Below are positions 1 through 6,367 of a stretch of 28,033 nucleotides of DNA, in pieces (position 1 is the first letter of the stretch; the number at the start of each line of letters is the position of its first letter). A program made the position numbers and the translations under genes. Where the stretch lies: positions 1 through 28,033 of the forward strand of contig CAMBEY010000007.1 in the NCBI GenBank assembly GCA_945865705.1, given 5' to 3'. Under the pieces are notes generated by a model. That model was not told where the DNA came from, did no database searches, and saw only the letters and a program-made list of their open reading frames with translations. Source of the DNA: Candidatus Sulfopaludibacter sp. SbA3 (lineage in GTDB: Bacteria; Acidobacteriota; Terriglobia; 2-12-FULL-54-10).

Positions 1-79
1 AAGTGATGCAGCACACCGTTCTGGAGTTGGATTTATCCCACCACGTTATAATCCTTCACTACAACTTTGGAATTCCTCA

Positions 80-325
80 TCAGGCTTCGGTGTGGCGGAG
101 AATCTCCTGGTGCGCCGGGCCGGGGCGGTAAGCGTCAATCGATTTCTGATCTTCCCAAGTTTGCAAGGAGATGAATTCACCGGGCAGGTCGCGGCTGTGC
201 AGGAACTGTTCGCTTAGGCAGCCGGGCTGCTGGATCATGATGGGAGCGCAGTCCTTCTTCCACAGTGCCTGAGCCTCGGCGCTGCGTTCAGCCGATGTGG
301 TGACGATGATCATTCGAGTTATCAT
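80..325 (-). CDS. Antibiotic biosynthesis monooxygenase (ABM)-fold small protein
   Basis: An 81-residue protein with the length and pattern of single-domain ABM/YgiN-like dimeric alpha-beta barrel proteins: a beta strand at the start (MIIVTTS), a helix with repeated Ala/Glu, a Pro-Gly-Cys turn (QQPGCLSEQFL), then a strand ending in ISLQTWEDQKSIDAY, the usual 'W.d..a...h' part of the family. Such proteins act in the cytosol as cofactor-free oxygenases, heme-binding or stress-related proteins; the substrate cannot be told from sequence. The start is supported by AGAGGT about 8 bases upstream. A second in-frame ATG lies four codons in. It is divergent from the DoxX gene across about 160 bases. 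The family call is fairly safe; the function is open. Confidence 0.75.
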   Translation of the reverse strand: MITRMIIVTTSAERSAEAQALWKKDCAPIMIQQPGCLSEQFLHSRDLPGEFISLQTWEDQKSIDAYRPGPAHQEILRHTEA

Positions 326-485
326 AATGTGTTACCTCTTGGACCAGTTGCCTGCAACCATGCCAATCCTAACCGGGCGATCAGAATTAAAGAAATATTT
401 GCGATTGATCCCGACCGACGAAGCTTGATCATACGGCTTTGCGTACAAGTCCGAGGGGGGCGTACATAGATTGAGAGGAACAAGT

Positions 486-881
486 ATGTTATCGAGTAAG
501 TTCAGTAGATTTCAGCCCTACGCGATTGGGCTGTTGCGCATCTTCGCCGCCTTCGGATTTGTTCAGCACGGTTTACAGAAGTTCGGATTATTTGACGGTA
601 AGATAAGGGAGTTTCCCCAACTGCTATGGTTCGCGGGAGTCAACGAGACGATCTTTGGCCTTCTGATTCTTCTTGGATTGTTCACGCGACCCGCGGCATT
701 TTTGATGGCCGGACAGATGGCCATCGCCTATTTCCGCTCTCACCTTCCGGGAGGGTTCTGGCCGATAAAGAACGGTGGAGAGTTCGCCATGCTGTATTGT
801 TTCATTTTTCTGGTAATTGCATCTTCTGGCCCCGGCAAATTCAGTTTGGACGGATTGCGGTTGCGGCGGACCAAAGATTGA
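486..881 (+). CDS. DoxX family membrane protein
   Basis: A 131-residue integral membrane protein with the DoxX/DoxD pattern: first helix with GLLRIFAAFGFVQHGLQKFG, a second segment ending FGLLILLGLFTRPAAFLMAGQMA, then FRSHLPGGFWPIKNGGEFAMLYCFIFL, where the 'GGE.a.ly....l' motif is typical of the family. It has four predicted membrane segments. DoxX proteins sit in the inner membrane; some are linked to thiosulfate:quinone oxidation or thiol stress, but most are uncharacterised. I take the ATG at 486 because GAGAGGAA lies just upstream; an upstream TTG at 471 is in frame but would place this motif inside the gene. The coding region ends about 30 bases before a broken hydrolase remnant. Confidence 0.85.
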   Translation: MLSSKFSRFQPYAIGLLRIFAAFGFVQHGLQKFGLFDGKIREFPQLLWFAGVNETIFGLLILLGLFTRPAAFLMAGQMAIAYFRSHLPGGFWPIKNGGEFAMLYCFIFLVIASSGPGKFSLDGLRLRRTKD

Positions 882-909
882 ATGGCCGATTTCCAATGAG
901 CGTTGTGCG

Positions 910-1083
910 GGGATTTCGATGGCGCTCGAACCGGGCACTGTGATTGCCACGGGCACGCCAGACGGAGTGGGCATGGCGCGCACGCCGCAACGTTGGCTGA
1001 AGCCCGGCGAAACAGTGATTGTGGAGATCGAAAAGGTAGGCGAATTGTCGAATCCCGTGGCGCTCGATAGTTTTAAGCCGTAA
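910..1083 (+). pseudogene. C-terminal remnant of a fumarylacetoacetate hydrolase (FAH) family gene
   Basis: The reading frame ending at TAA 1081-1083 encodes about 57 residues that match the extreme C-terminus of FAH-family enzymes: M.LEPGTVIATGTPDGVG, then LKPGETVIVEIEKVGEL.NPV. In intact enzymes this piece is the end of a domain of about 200 residues that binds a metal and cleaves or decarboxylates beta-diketo acids. Upstream of about 910 the same frame shows nothing FAH-like and soon runs into the DoxX coding region in another frame, so the catalytic core is missing. An ATG at 919 exists but has no convincing ribosome site. Best read as a truncated gene left after a deletion or rearrangement that joined DoxX to the FAH tail. 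Confidence 0.72.
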
Positions 1084-1097
1084 CGGCGAATATTAGG

Positions 1098-1103
1098 TAT
1101 AAT
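1098..1103 (+). promoter_or_regulatory. Possible -10 box upstream of the secreted DinB-like gene
   Basis: A perfect TATAAT hexamer lies about 100 bases upstream of the DinB-like start, in the short gap after the FAH remnant. No good -35 hexamer is seen 16-18 bases before it and there is no extended TG, so this is only a plausible promoter element. Confidence 0.3.
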
Positions 1104-1202
1104 CAGGGCAAGCTGGCCTGACTTACGGGGGCCGGCTGAGGATTTGAACCGTTGGAGGGTCGCGGTGAAGTAGTTTCCAAAGAATACAGGAGGAAGGCAA
1201 AT

Positions 1203-1829
1203 ATGGTACTCAAGGCAAAATTTATCTTCATGATTTTAGTGCTGGCCGCGGCCAGCGTGCAACCGGCGGCTGCGGAGGGGCTCGATGTGGGTGGGATGCT
1301 GCGCCTGCATATGGCGCGTACGCGGCGGATGCTCACCAATATCATTGCCGCCATGCCCGAGGATAAGTATGATTTTCGGCCAGTGAAGGAAGTCCGCAGT
1401 TTCCGCGAGATGGCTGTGCATCTCATTCAGGATGGCTTCTCGCACGTCGGCTGGTCTGCGGGAATGTCGCGCGAGGAATCCGAGAAACTCGCGGCAAAGT
1501 ATGAGCACATCAAAACCCGCGAGGAGATTCTGCGTGGTTTGGACGAGATGTACACTTGGTCCGAGCAAACTGTAGGGACAATCAACGCGACTAACGCTAC
1601 GGATATGGTGGTTGGTATGCGCAGCGAGCGCCAAACCCGATTTGAAGCAGTCATGGTGGCCTTTGAAGACCAGATGGGCCACTACGGCAACTTTGTCGTT
1701 TACCTGCGTATGAATGGCGGAGTGCCGCCGTCCACCGCGAATGCGGACATGGAGCGCGCCGAGAACCAACGCAAGAACAAGGAAGTTGGGGTCGCTCCTC
1801 CCGCTCCCGCCGACCTGCACAAGCATTAA
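1203..1829 (+). CDS. Secreted DinB-like four-helix protein
   Basis: A 208-residue protein with an N-terminal signal peptide (residues 1-24, hydrophobic core FIFMILVLAAA, likely cleavage after AAA). A DinB/YfiT-type four-helix bundle follows, beginning L.LHMARTRRMLTNII and containing REMAVHLIQDG and FEDQMGHYGNFVVYLRMNG.VPP. DinB-fold proteins bind a divalent metal through three His; here H73 and H160 fit, but the usual first His of the HxxxH helix appears to be Asp156. The chosen ATG has a strong AGGAGGAAGG site 5 bases upstream; a TTG at 1152 would extend it but would hide the signal peptide. A strong terminator follows directly. Metal-dependent transferase or thiol-related roles are known for some relatives; here the role is unknown and periplasmic. 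Confidence 0.8.
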   Translation: MVLKAKFIFMILVLAAASVQPAAAEGLDVGGMLRLHMARTRRMLTNIIAAMPEDKYDFRPVKEVRSFREMAVHLIQDGFSHVGWSAGMSREESEKLAAKYEHIKTREEILRGLDEMYTWSEQTVGTINATNATDMVVGMRSERQTRFEAVMVAFEDQMGHYGNFVVYLRMNGGVPPSTANADMERAENQRKNKEVGVAPPAPADLHKH

Positions 1830-1855
1830 GGCGCAGAGTTGTCCTTGAACGAACG

Positions 1856-1899
1856 AAATGCTCTGCCTGTGGCGGCTGCCACAGGCAGAGCATTTTTTT
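1856..1899 (+). terminator. Strong rho-independent terminator
   Basis: A perfect 18-base inverted repeat (arms 1856-1873 and 1878-1895) with a 4-base GGCT loop runs into a tract of seven T (1893-1899). It sits 27 bases after the secreted DinB-like gene and points rightward, so it ends that transcript and insulates it from the convergent DedA gene. The left flank has only three A, so it should work mainly in one direction. Confidence 0.92.
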
Positions 1900-1916
1900 G
1901 GCGCATCTTCCCGCGA

Positions 1917-2582
1917 CTACGGTTTTTCTCCCGGTGCCAGCGGCGCGACCGCGTGAGCTGCTGCTTTGCGGCGCTCGCGCCAGATTTCAATTACGGCGGG
2001 AAGTATCGAGAGTACGATTACCACGACAATGACGTAGTGGATATTGCGGTCGATATTGGGAATCATCGCGCCCAGGAAATAGCCCAGCAGCGTCATCCCC
2101 ACCACCCAGAGCAAGCCACCAAAAATATTATAGGAAACGAAGCGCCGGTAGTTCATGCCCGCCGCGCCGGCCACCGCTGGCGCAAAGGTGCGGACGATGG
2201 GCACGAAGCGCGCCAGCACGATGGTCTTGGGGCCGTACTGCTCGTAGAACTCCCGGGTCCGGTCGAGATGTCGGCGCTTGAAAAATCGGGAGTCGGGACG
2301 ATTGTAGAGAGCCTTGCCCGTGCGATGCCCAATCAGGTAGCCCAGTTGGTCACCGAGAATCGCGCAGATAGACCCGAAAAACAACAAGGCTCCCAGATTC
2401 AGGTGTCCCGTAGCCGCGAATACTCCGGCCGTTACTAGCAGAGAATCGCCCGGAAGAAAAAATCCTACAAATAGCCCTGTCTCAATGAAGACAATCGCGC
2501 AAACCATTATGGTGCCGCCGCTCGTAACGATTCCCTGCACGTTCGTAACGGCGTGAAAAATATCTTTAAGCCAGTCGATCAT
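1917..2582 (-). CDS. DedA family inner-membrane protein
   Basis: A 221-residue polytopic protein with the diagnostic DedA/SNARE-associated motifs: E34 in the second helix (FIETGLFVGFFLPGDSLL, with F.PG.), GDQLGYLIGHRTGK at about 77-90, and ARFVPIVRTFAPAVAG at about 124-139, followed by GGLLWV. DedA proteins act in the inner membrane; members such as UptA and the DedA/YqjA group are tied to undecaprenyl-phosphate or phosphatidylethanolamine flipping and to pH and drug resistance. The length is normal for the family. GGAG lies about 6 bases before the ATG. It follows the cytosolic DinB gene on the same strand after 99 bases and converges on the secreted DinB-like gene. Confidence 0.93.
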   Translation of the reverse strand: MIDWLKDIFHAVTNVQGIVTSGGTIMVCAIVFIETGLFVGFFLPGDSLLVTAGVFAATGHLNLGALLFFGSICAILGDQLGYLIGHRTGKALYNRPDSRFFKRRHLDRTREFYEQYGPKTIVLARFVPIVRTFAPAVAGAAGMNYRRFVSYNIFGGLLWVVGMTLLGYFLGAMIPNIDRNIHYVIVVVIVLSILPAVIEIWRERRKAAAHAVAPLAPGEKP

Positions 2583-2681
2583 GAGGTCTCCATTTGAGGA
2601 AGCGGACGCGAAGCGACCGCAGTATCACGGATTTCGCCTCGCGTGCTTCCGGTTCTGCGGGCAGCGGCCCCACCCAATGAC

Positions 2682-3221
2682 TTACTTTTTCTGCGCCGCT
2701 TCCATGTGAGCGATGAACTGGCGCGTCAGGTGCGGCACCTGTCCCAGCGTGCGCTCGAACATCATTAACTGGCCGCGATGATGCATCTCATGTTCCTTCA
2801 CGGAGAGCAGCATCTCGAAGCGGCTCTTCGCGGCGGGAGTCATTCCCGCGGGCATCGCCACCATCTCGCCCAGGAAGTTGTCGGAGAGGCTCTCTAGCCA
2901 CTTTGCGAAGAGTTCGCCGTTCTCCTGCAACAGTTGAATCAACTGTGCTTTGTCGCGCGACTTCTGCTCTTCGGCCATCATGCCGCCGAAGAATCCCGGA
3001 AAATCGAAACCTTCCAGCGTGTTGATCGGCTGGACGGCGTGGACCTGATGCTGCAGGCGGTAGGACACGGCGATGTGCGTCAGCAGTTGCGCGACGGTTC
3101 GTAGTCCCGGAGCCAGTGGCTTTGTGTAAGCTTCCGCAGGAATCTCCTCCGCGATGGTAATGGTATTGTTGCGAACGGTTCGAAAACTCGCCGCCAGTTC
3201 CTTTGCACCGTAAAAATTCAT
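2682..3221 (-). CDS. DinB family protein
   Basis: A 179-residue cytosolic four-helix bundle protein with an intact DinB metal triad: H49 in AQLLTHIA and H144/H148 in VKEHEMHHRGQL, the standard H...HRGQ helix. Relatives include thiol-dependent transferases (bacillithiol or mycothiol S-transferase-like) and damage-inducible proteins; no substrate can be assigned. The ATG at 3221 is chosen because AAGGAT stands 8 bases upstream; a longer reading starting at 3302 adds 27 residues unlike the family. It is divergent from the ABC-F gene and lies just upstream of dedA on the same strand. Confidence 0.86.
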   Translation of the reverse strand: MNFYGAKELAASFRTVRNNTITIAEEIPAEAYTKPLAPGLRTVAQLLTHIAVSYRLQHQVHAVQPINTLEGFDFPGFFGGMMAEEQKSRDKAQLIQLLQENGELFAKWLESLSDNFLGEMVAMPAGMTPAAKSRFEMLLSVKEHEMHHRGQLMMFERTLGQVPHLTRQFIAHMEAAQKK

Positions 3222-3449
3222 GGCTTTATCCTTTTTATCTGTTGGTTTTCCTTGCACTACGATTTGCGGCAGGCCCGCTTGAAATATTTTACCACGCGGC
3301 ATCCTGCTTGACGTTAACGGGACATTCAGAACGAGGCGGCCCAGTGATGATAGAGGACTGATATATTAGATAGAGGATGACCAGCGATTCCGGGACTTAA
3401 CCGGTCTGGCTTTCCGCAATGAATGATATCGAACTGAAGTTACCGCGAC

Positions 3450-5423
3450 ATGATACAACTTTCCGCCGCTTCCAAACGATTCGGCTCTCGATTACTGTTT
3501 GAGGATTTCACCTGGTTGCTCACGCCGCAAGATCGCGTCGGTCTGGTCGGCGGCAATGGCACGGGCAAGTCCACGCTGCTTAAAATTCTCGCCGGAATCG
3601 AGCATCTCGACGAGGGCACGCTTAGCTCCATCCGCAACCTCACTACAGGCTATCTGCCGCAGGATGGTCTCAGCGCCTCTGGCCGCAGCGTTCTGGACGA
3701 GGCACTGTCCGTGTTTGGCGACCTGCATGATGCCGAGCGAGAGATGGAGGTGTTGACTCTCCGCATGGGCGAGATCGATCCCGAGGGAGAGGAGTTTCGC
3801 CGCGCCGCTGAGCGATATCACAAGCTAGAAATTATCTTTAACGCCGGCGACGGCTATCAACTGGAGACGCAGACAAAACTGGTTTTGGATGGTTTGGGAT
3901 TCCGCCCCGCCGAGTTTTCCCGCGATACGCAGGAACTCTCCGGGGGATGGCAGATGCGCCTTGCGCTGGCCAAGTGCCTGCTGCTCAAGCCGCAGCTGCT
4001 GCTGCTCGACGAGCCCACCAATCACCTGGACCTGGAGGCGCGCAACTGGCTGGAGTCGTTCCTGCACGATTATCCCTACTCCGTCGTGCTGGTCTCGCAT
4101 GACCGCTATTTCCTCGACGCTTCTGTGAATAGAATCCTGGAACTTTGGAATCGCCAGGGGCACTTTTACCCCGGCAATTATGAGCAGTATCTGGAACGGA
4201 AGTCCGCGCGGCGAGAACAGCTTCTGGCCGAATACCGCCAACAGCGTGAGCGCATCGATCACTTGGAGATTTTCATCAATCGTTTCCGTTACCAGGCGAG
4301 TAAAGCGCGTCAGGTGCAGAGTCGCATAAAGGAGCTCGAAAAGATCGAGCGCATCGAGATTCCGCCTGACGAGCAGACCATTCACTTCAGCTTTCCCCAA
4401 CCGCCGGCCAGCGGGCGCGTGGTCACCGAATTTGTCGATATCGCCAAACGCTATGACGACAAGCAGGTTTTCAGCGGCGTGAATTTCATGATCCGCCGCG
4501 GCGAGCGCATCGGTTTGGTGGGAACCAACGGAGCGGGCAAGTCAACATTGATCAAGTTGCTGGCCGGAACGGAGCTTCCCTCGGCGGGTGAATGCAAACT
4601 GGGACACAACGTGGAGGTGGAGTATTTCGCGCAGGACCAGTACAAGATGCTGAACCCGCAGGCGCGGCTGATCGATGATTTGTCGAGCGTCGCGCCCATC
4701 GATCTGAGCACTCAGACTAAACTGCGCACGCTGCTCGGTTGTTTTCTGTTCACTGGAGACGATGTATTCAAACCCATCGGAGTGCTGTCCGGCGGCGAAC
4801 GTAACCGCTTCGCCCTGGCCCGAATGTTGCTTCAACCCCCGAACTTCTTATTGCTCGATGAGCCCACCAATCATTTGGATCTGCGCGCTAAGGATGTGCT
4901 GTTAGATGCCTTGCAGAGATTCAGCGGTACCATTGTTTTCGTTTCGCACGACCGGTATTTTATCGATCATCTGGCAACTCGAATATTCGAGATCGAGAAC
5001 GGAAACTTGACCGAATATGATGGGAACTACGAAAACTATCTCCGCCAGAAACAGGGTGGCAGCGTCAGCAGCGGTGTGGCGATGGGGCAGGCAGAATCAC
5101 ACCCGGTCGCTGCGGACCCATCCAGAAGCATAAAGAAGGAGACGACAGAGGCTACTTCCAAGAGCCCAAGGACGCGCCCAAAACGTCTGAATCCGATTCT
5201 CGTCAAGGAAATGCGCAACCGGCATTCGGAGATAGAAGAGGAAATAATCCGATGCGAGGCGGAGATTGCAGACTCTGAGTCCGCTCTCGCTCAGTTCAAA
5301 AGCGCGGAGGAAACCATCCGCCTCACCAAGGGATTGGAATCGAACCGCGTTCGCCTTTCTGAACTTATGGGCGAGTGGGAACAGTTAAGCATCGATTTAG
5401 AGGAGCAGTTAAAAGTCGATTAG
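3450..5423 (+). CDS. ABC-F family ATPase
   Basis: A 657-residue soluble protein with two ABC ATPase domains and no membrane segments. Domain 1 has Walker A at 34-42 (GGNGTGKST), signature LSGGW at 163-167 and Walker B D187-E188. Domain 2 has Walker A at 358-366 (GTNGAGKST), signature LSGGE at 446-450 and Walker B D470-E471. Both Walker B regions carry DEPTNHLD, typical of ABC-F. Between them lies a charged helical linker (about 240-300), the P-site-tRNA interaction region of ABC-F translation factors. A basic, Ser/Thr-rich spacer then leads to a C-terminal coiled coil (about 585-657) as in Uup/YdiF-type members. It probably acts on ribosomes or ribosome assembly. The start lacks a clear Shine-Dalgarno. 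The subfamily is not resolved. Confidence 0.92.
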   Translation: MIQLSAASKRFGSRLLFEDFTWLLTPQDRVGLVGGNGTGKSTLLKILAGIEHLDEGTLSSIRNLTTGYLPQDGLSASGRSVLDEALSVFGDLHDAEREMEVLTLRMGEIDPEGEEFRRAAERYHKLEIIFNAGDGYQLETQTKLVLDGLGFRPAEFSRDTQELSGGWQMRLALAKCLLLKPQLLLLDEPTNHLDLEARNWLESFLHDYPYSVVLVSHDRYFLDASVNRILELWNRQGHFYPGNYEQYLERKSARREQLLAEYRQQRERIDHLEIFINRFRYQASKARQVQSRIKELEKIERIEIPPDEQTIHFSFPQPPASGRVVTEFVDIAKRYDDKQVFSGVNFMIRRGERIGLVGTNGAGKSTLIKLLAGTELPSAGECKLGHNVEVEYFAQDQYKMLNPQARLIDDLSSVAPIDLSTQTKLRTLLGCFLFTGDDVFKPIGVLSGGERNRFALARMLLQPPNFLLLDEPTNHLDLRAKDVLLDALQRFSGTIVFVSHDRYFIDHLATRIFEIENGNLTEYDGNYENYLRQKQGGSVSSGVAMGQAESHPVAADPSRSIKKETTEATSKSPRTRPKRLNPILVKEMRNRHSEIEEEIIRCEAEIADSESALAQFKSAEETIRLTKGLESNRVRLSELMGEWEQLSIDLEEQLKVD

Positions 5424-5485
5424 CGGGCTCTTCCAGTATGCTCAACTTCGTGAGAGGAGCAACCAGAGATCCCATCGAATAAACC

Positions 5486-5797
5486 TTAAGCTTTTCGCGA
5501 ATCGAACACCGATTGAGCGACCATCACTGCGTTTGCAGCCGTGGGCCATCCAGCATAAAAGGCTGTGTGAGTAATTAATTCTCCGATCTCCTCCTGCGTA
5601 ACGCCATTGTCCAAGGCCAGCCCAATATGCAGGCGAAGTTGGTCAGTGCGGTAGGTGGCCATTAGAACCGCCACGGTAATGAGGCTGCGGTCCCGTTTGG
5701 ACATCTCTTTCCGTTCCCAAATTTCCCCGTACAGAATATCTGATGTAAGCTGCGCCAGTCGCGGCGCAACTTTTTTCATTGTTGGTTGAGAACTCAT
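5486..5797 (-). CDS. Carboxymuconolactone decarboxylase (CMD) family protein
   Basis: A 103-residue all-helical protein with the PcaC-like core: ERKEMSKRDRSLITVAVL (about 28-45), LRLHIGLALDNGVTQEEIGEL (about 55-74), then HTAFYAGWPTAANAV. H57 matches the family His. There is no cysteine at all, so it is not an AhpD-type peroxidase and sits in the PcaC/CMD-like group, whose members decarboxylate gamma-carboxymuconolactone or, as short stand-alone proteins, have unknown roles. AGGAG lies 6 bases before the ATG. No other protocatechuate-pathway genes are visible nearby, so a catabolic role is not supported by context. It lies 117 bases downstream of tRNA-Arg on the same strand. Confidence 0.85.
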   Translation of the reverse strand: MSSQPTMKKVAPRLAQLTSDILYGEIWERKEMSKRDRSLITVAVLMATYRTDQLRLHIGLALDNGVTQEEIGELITHTAFYAGWPTAANAVMVAQSVFDSRKA

Positions 5798-5821
5798 GAT
5801 ATCTCCTATCTACTTGAAAAA

Positions 5822-5849
5822 ATTAAAGTTCCTCTAACATGCAGCACAA
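5822..5849 (-). promoter_or_regulatory. Possible promoter of the CMD-family gene
   Basis: Reading leftward: TTGTGC (5844-5849), a 16-base spacer and TTTAAT (5822-5827), about 25 bases before the CMD start. The -35 matches consensus only at TTG, the -10 at five of six. It is weak but well placed between the tRNA and the gene. Confidence 0.3.
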
Positions 5850-5914
5850 TCCTGACATCCACTGCTCTCCCCGAAAAGGGAAGAAAGATCAAAGGGAGAA
5901 CTTACAAAATACAA

Positions 5915-5991
5915 TGGTGGGCCTGGGCAGATTCGAACTGCCGACCTCCGGTTTAGGAAACCGCTGCTCTATCCACCTGAGCTACAGGCCC
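5915..5991 (-). tRNA. tRNA-Arg (anticodon CCT)
   Basis: A complete cloverleaf on the minus strand. The 7-bp acceptor pairs 5985-5991 with 5919-5925. The D-stem is GCTC/GAGC and the T-arm GGCAG-TTCGAAT-CTGCC is canonical. The 3' CCA is encoded (5915-5917) after discriminator A. The anticodon loop TTCCTAA gives anticodon CCT (5955-5957), which reads AGG arginine codons. The anticodon stem has four Watson-Crick pairs and a G-G mismatch at its outermost position (27-43). It is a lone tRNA between the CMD gene and the cyclase-like gene. Confidence 0.96.
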
Positions 5992-6367
5992 ATAAGTGCC
6001 TTGATGCTATCCTCTTCATGTTATCCAAGTTAGCACCGGCGTTCAATGTGTGCGACCGGAGATGCTGGAGATTACCCCAAGAGCTATAATGATGCGAACC
6101 GGTGCCGATATACAATATTTCGAGGCTAGGCATGTAGTCGTGCGCCATACTAGTCGGCGCGAGGCGATGGCCGACGGAGTATTGCTTTTTATCGGAATTT
6201 AGGCTCACCTCTGCCTATTCGCTGATCCATCCCAGTGGTGGGTAGGGTTGCCCACGGTGAAAATTGCTTTAATCGCAGGGTTTTCCGCAAACCGGAATCG
6301 GCGAGCGCGAAGATGCGACAGAGGAAAGAGGTTTGGGTCGGAAAACTCCTGAGCTACTGAACGACGT
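5992..6367. other. Intergenic stretch without a recognised gene
   Basis: About 375 bases between tRNA-Arg (leftward) and the cyclase-like gene (rightward). Short minus-strand open frames here (one running into the tRNA) show no family pattern and no ribosome site. It should hold the divergent promoters, but I found only a poorly spaced TTGCCC/TTTAAT pair (14 bases) near 6248-6273 and do not call it. Confidence 0.5.

Noticed and set aside
27..52. TTGGAT / TATAAT promoter-like pair at the left edge
   Set aside because: Spacer is only 14 bases and the next downstream gene is on the other strand, so there is no supported target.
1839..2438. 199-residue plus-strand ORF opposite dedA
   Set aside because: It runs through the strong terminator and lies antisense to clear DedA motifs.
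2583..2660. Imperfect inverted repeat GGAAGC...GCTTCC upstream of dedA
   Set aside because: Large loop, several mismatches and no T tract; not convincing as terminator or operator.
3825..4400. 191-residue minus-strand ORF inside the ABC-F gene
   Set aside because: Antisense shadow of the ABC-F linker and signature region.
5839..6033. Plus-strand ORF containing GLGRFELPTSGLGNRCS
   Set aside because: This is the familiar false protein made by translating the complement of a tRNA gene; the tRNA-Arg cloverleaf explains the sequence.
5969..6208. Minus-strand 79-residue ORF upstream of the tRNA
   Set aside because: It overlaps the tRNA, has no ribosome site and shows no family pattern.
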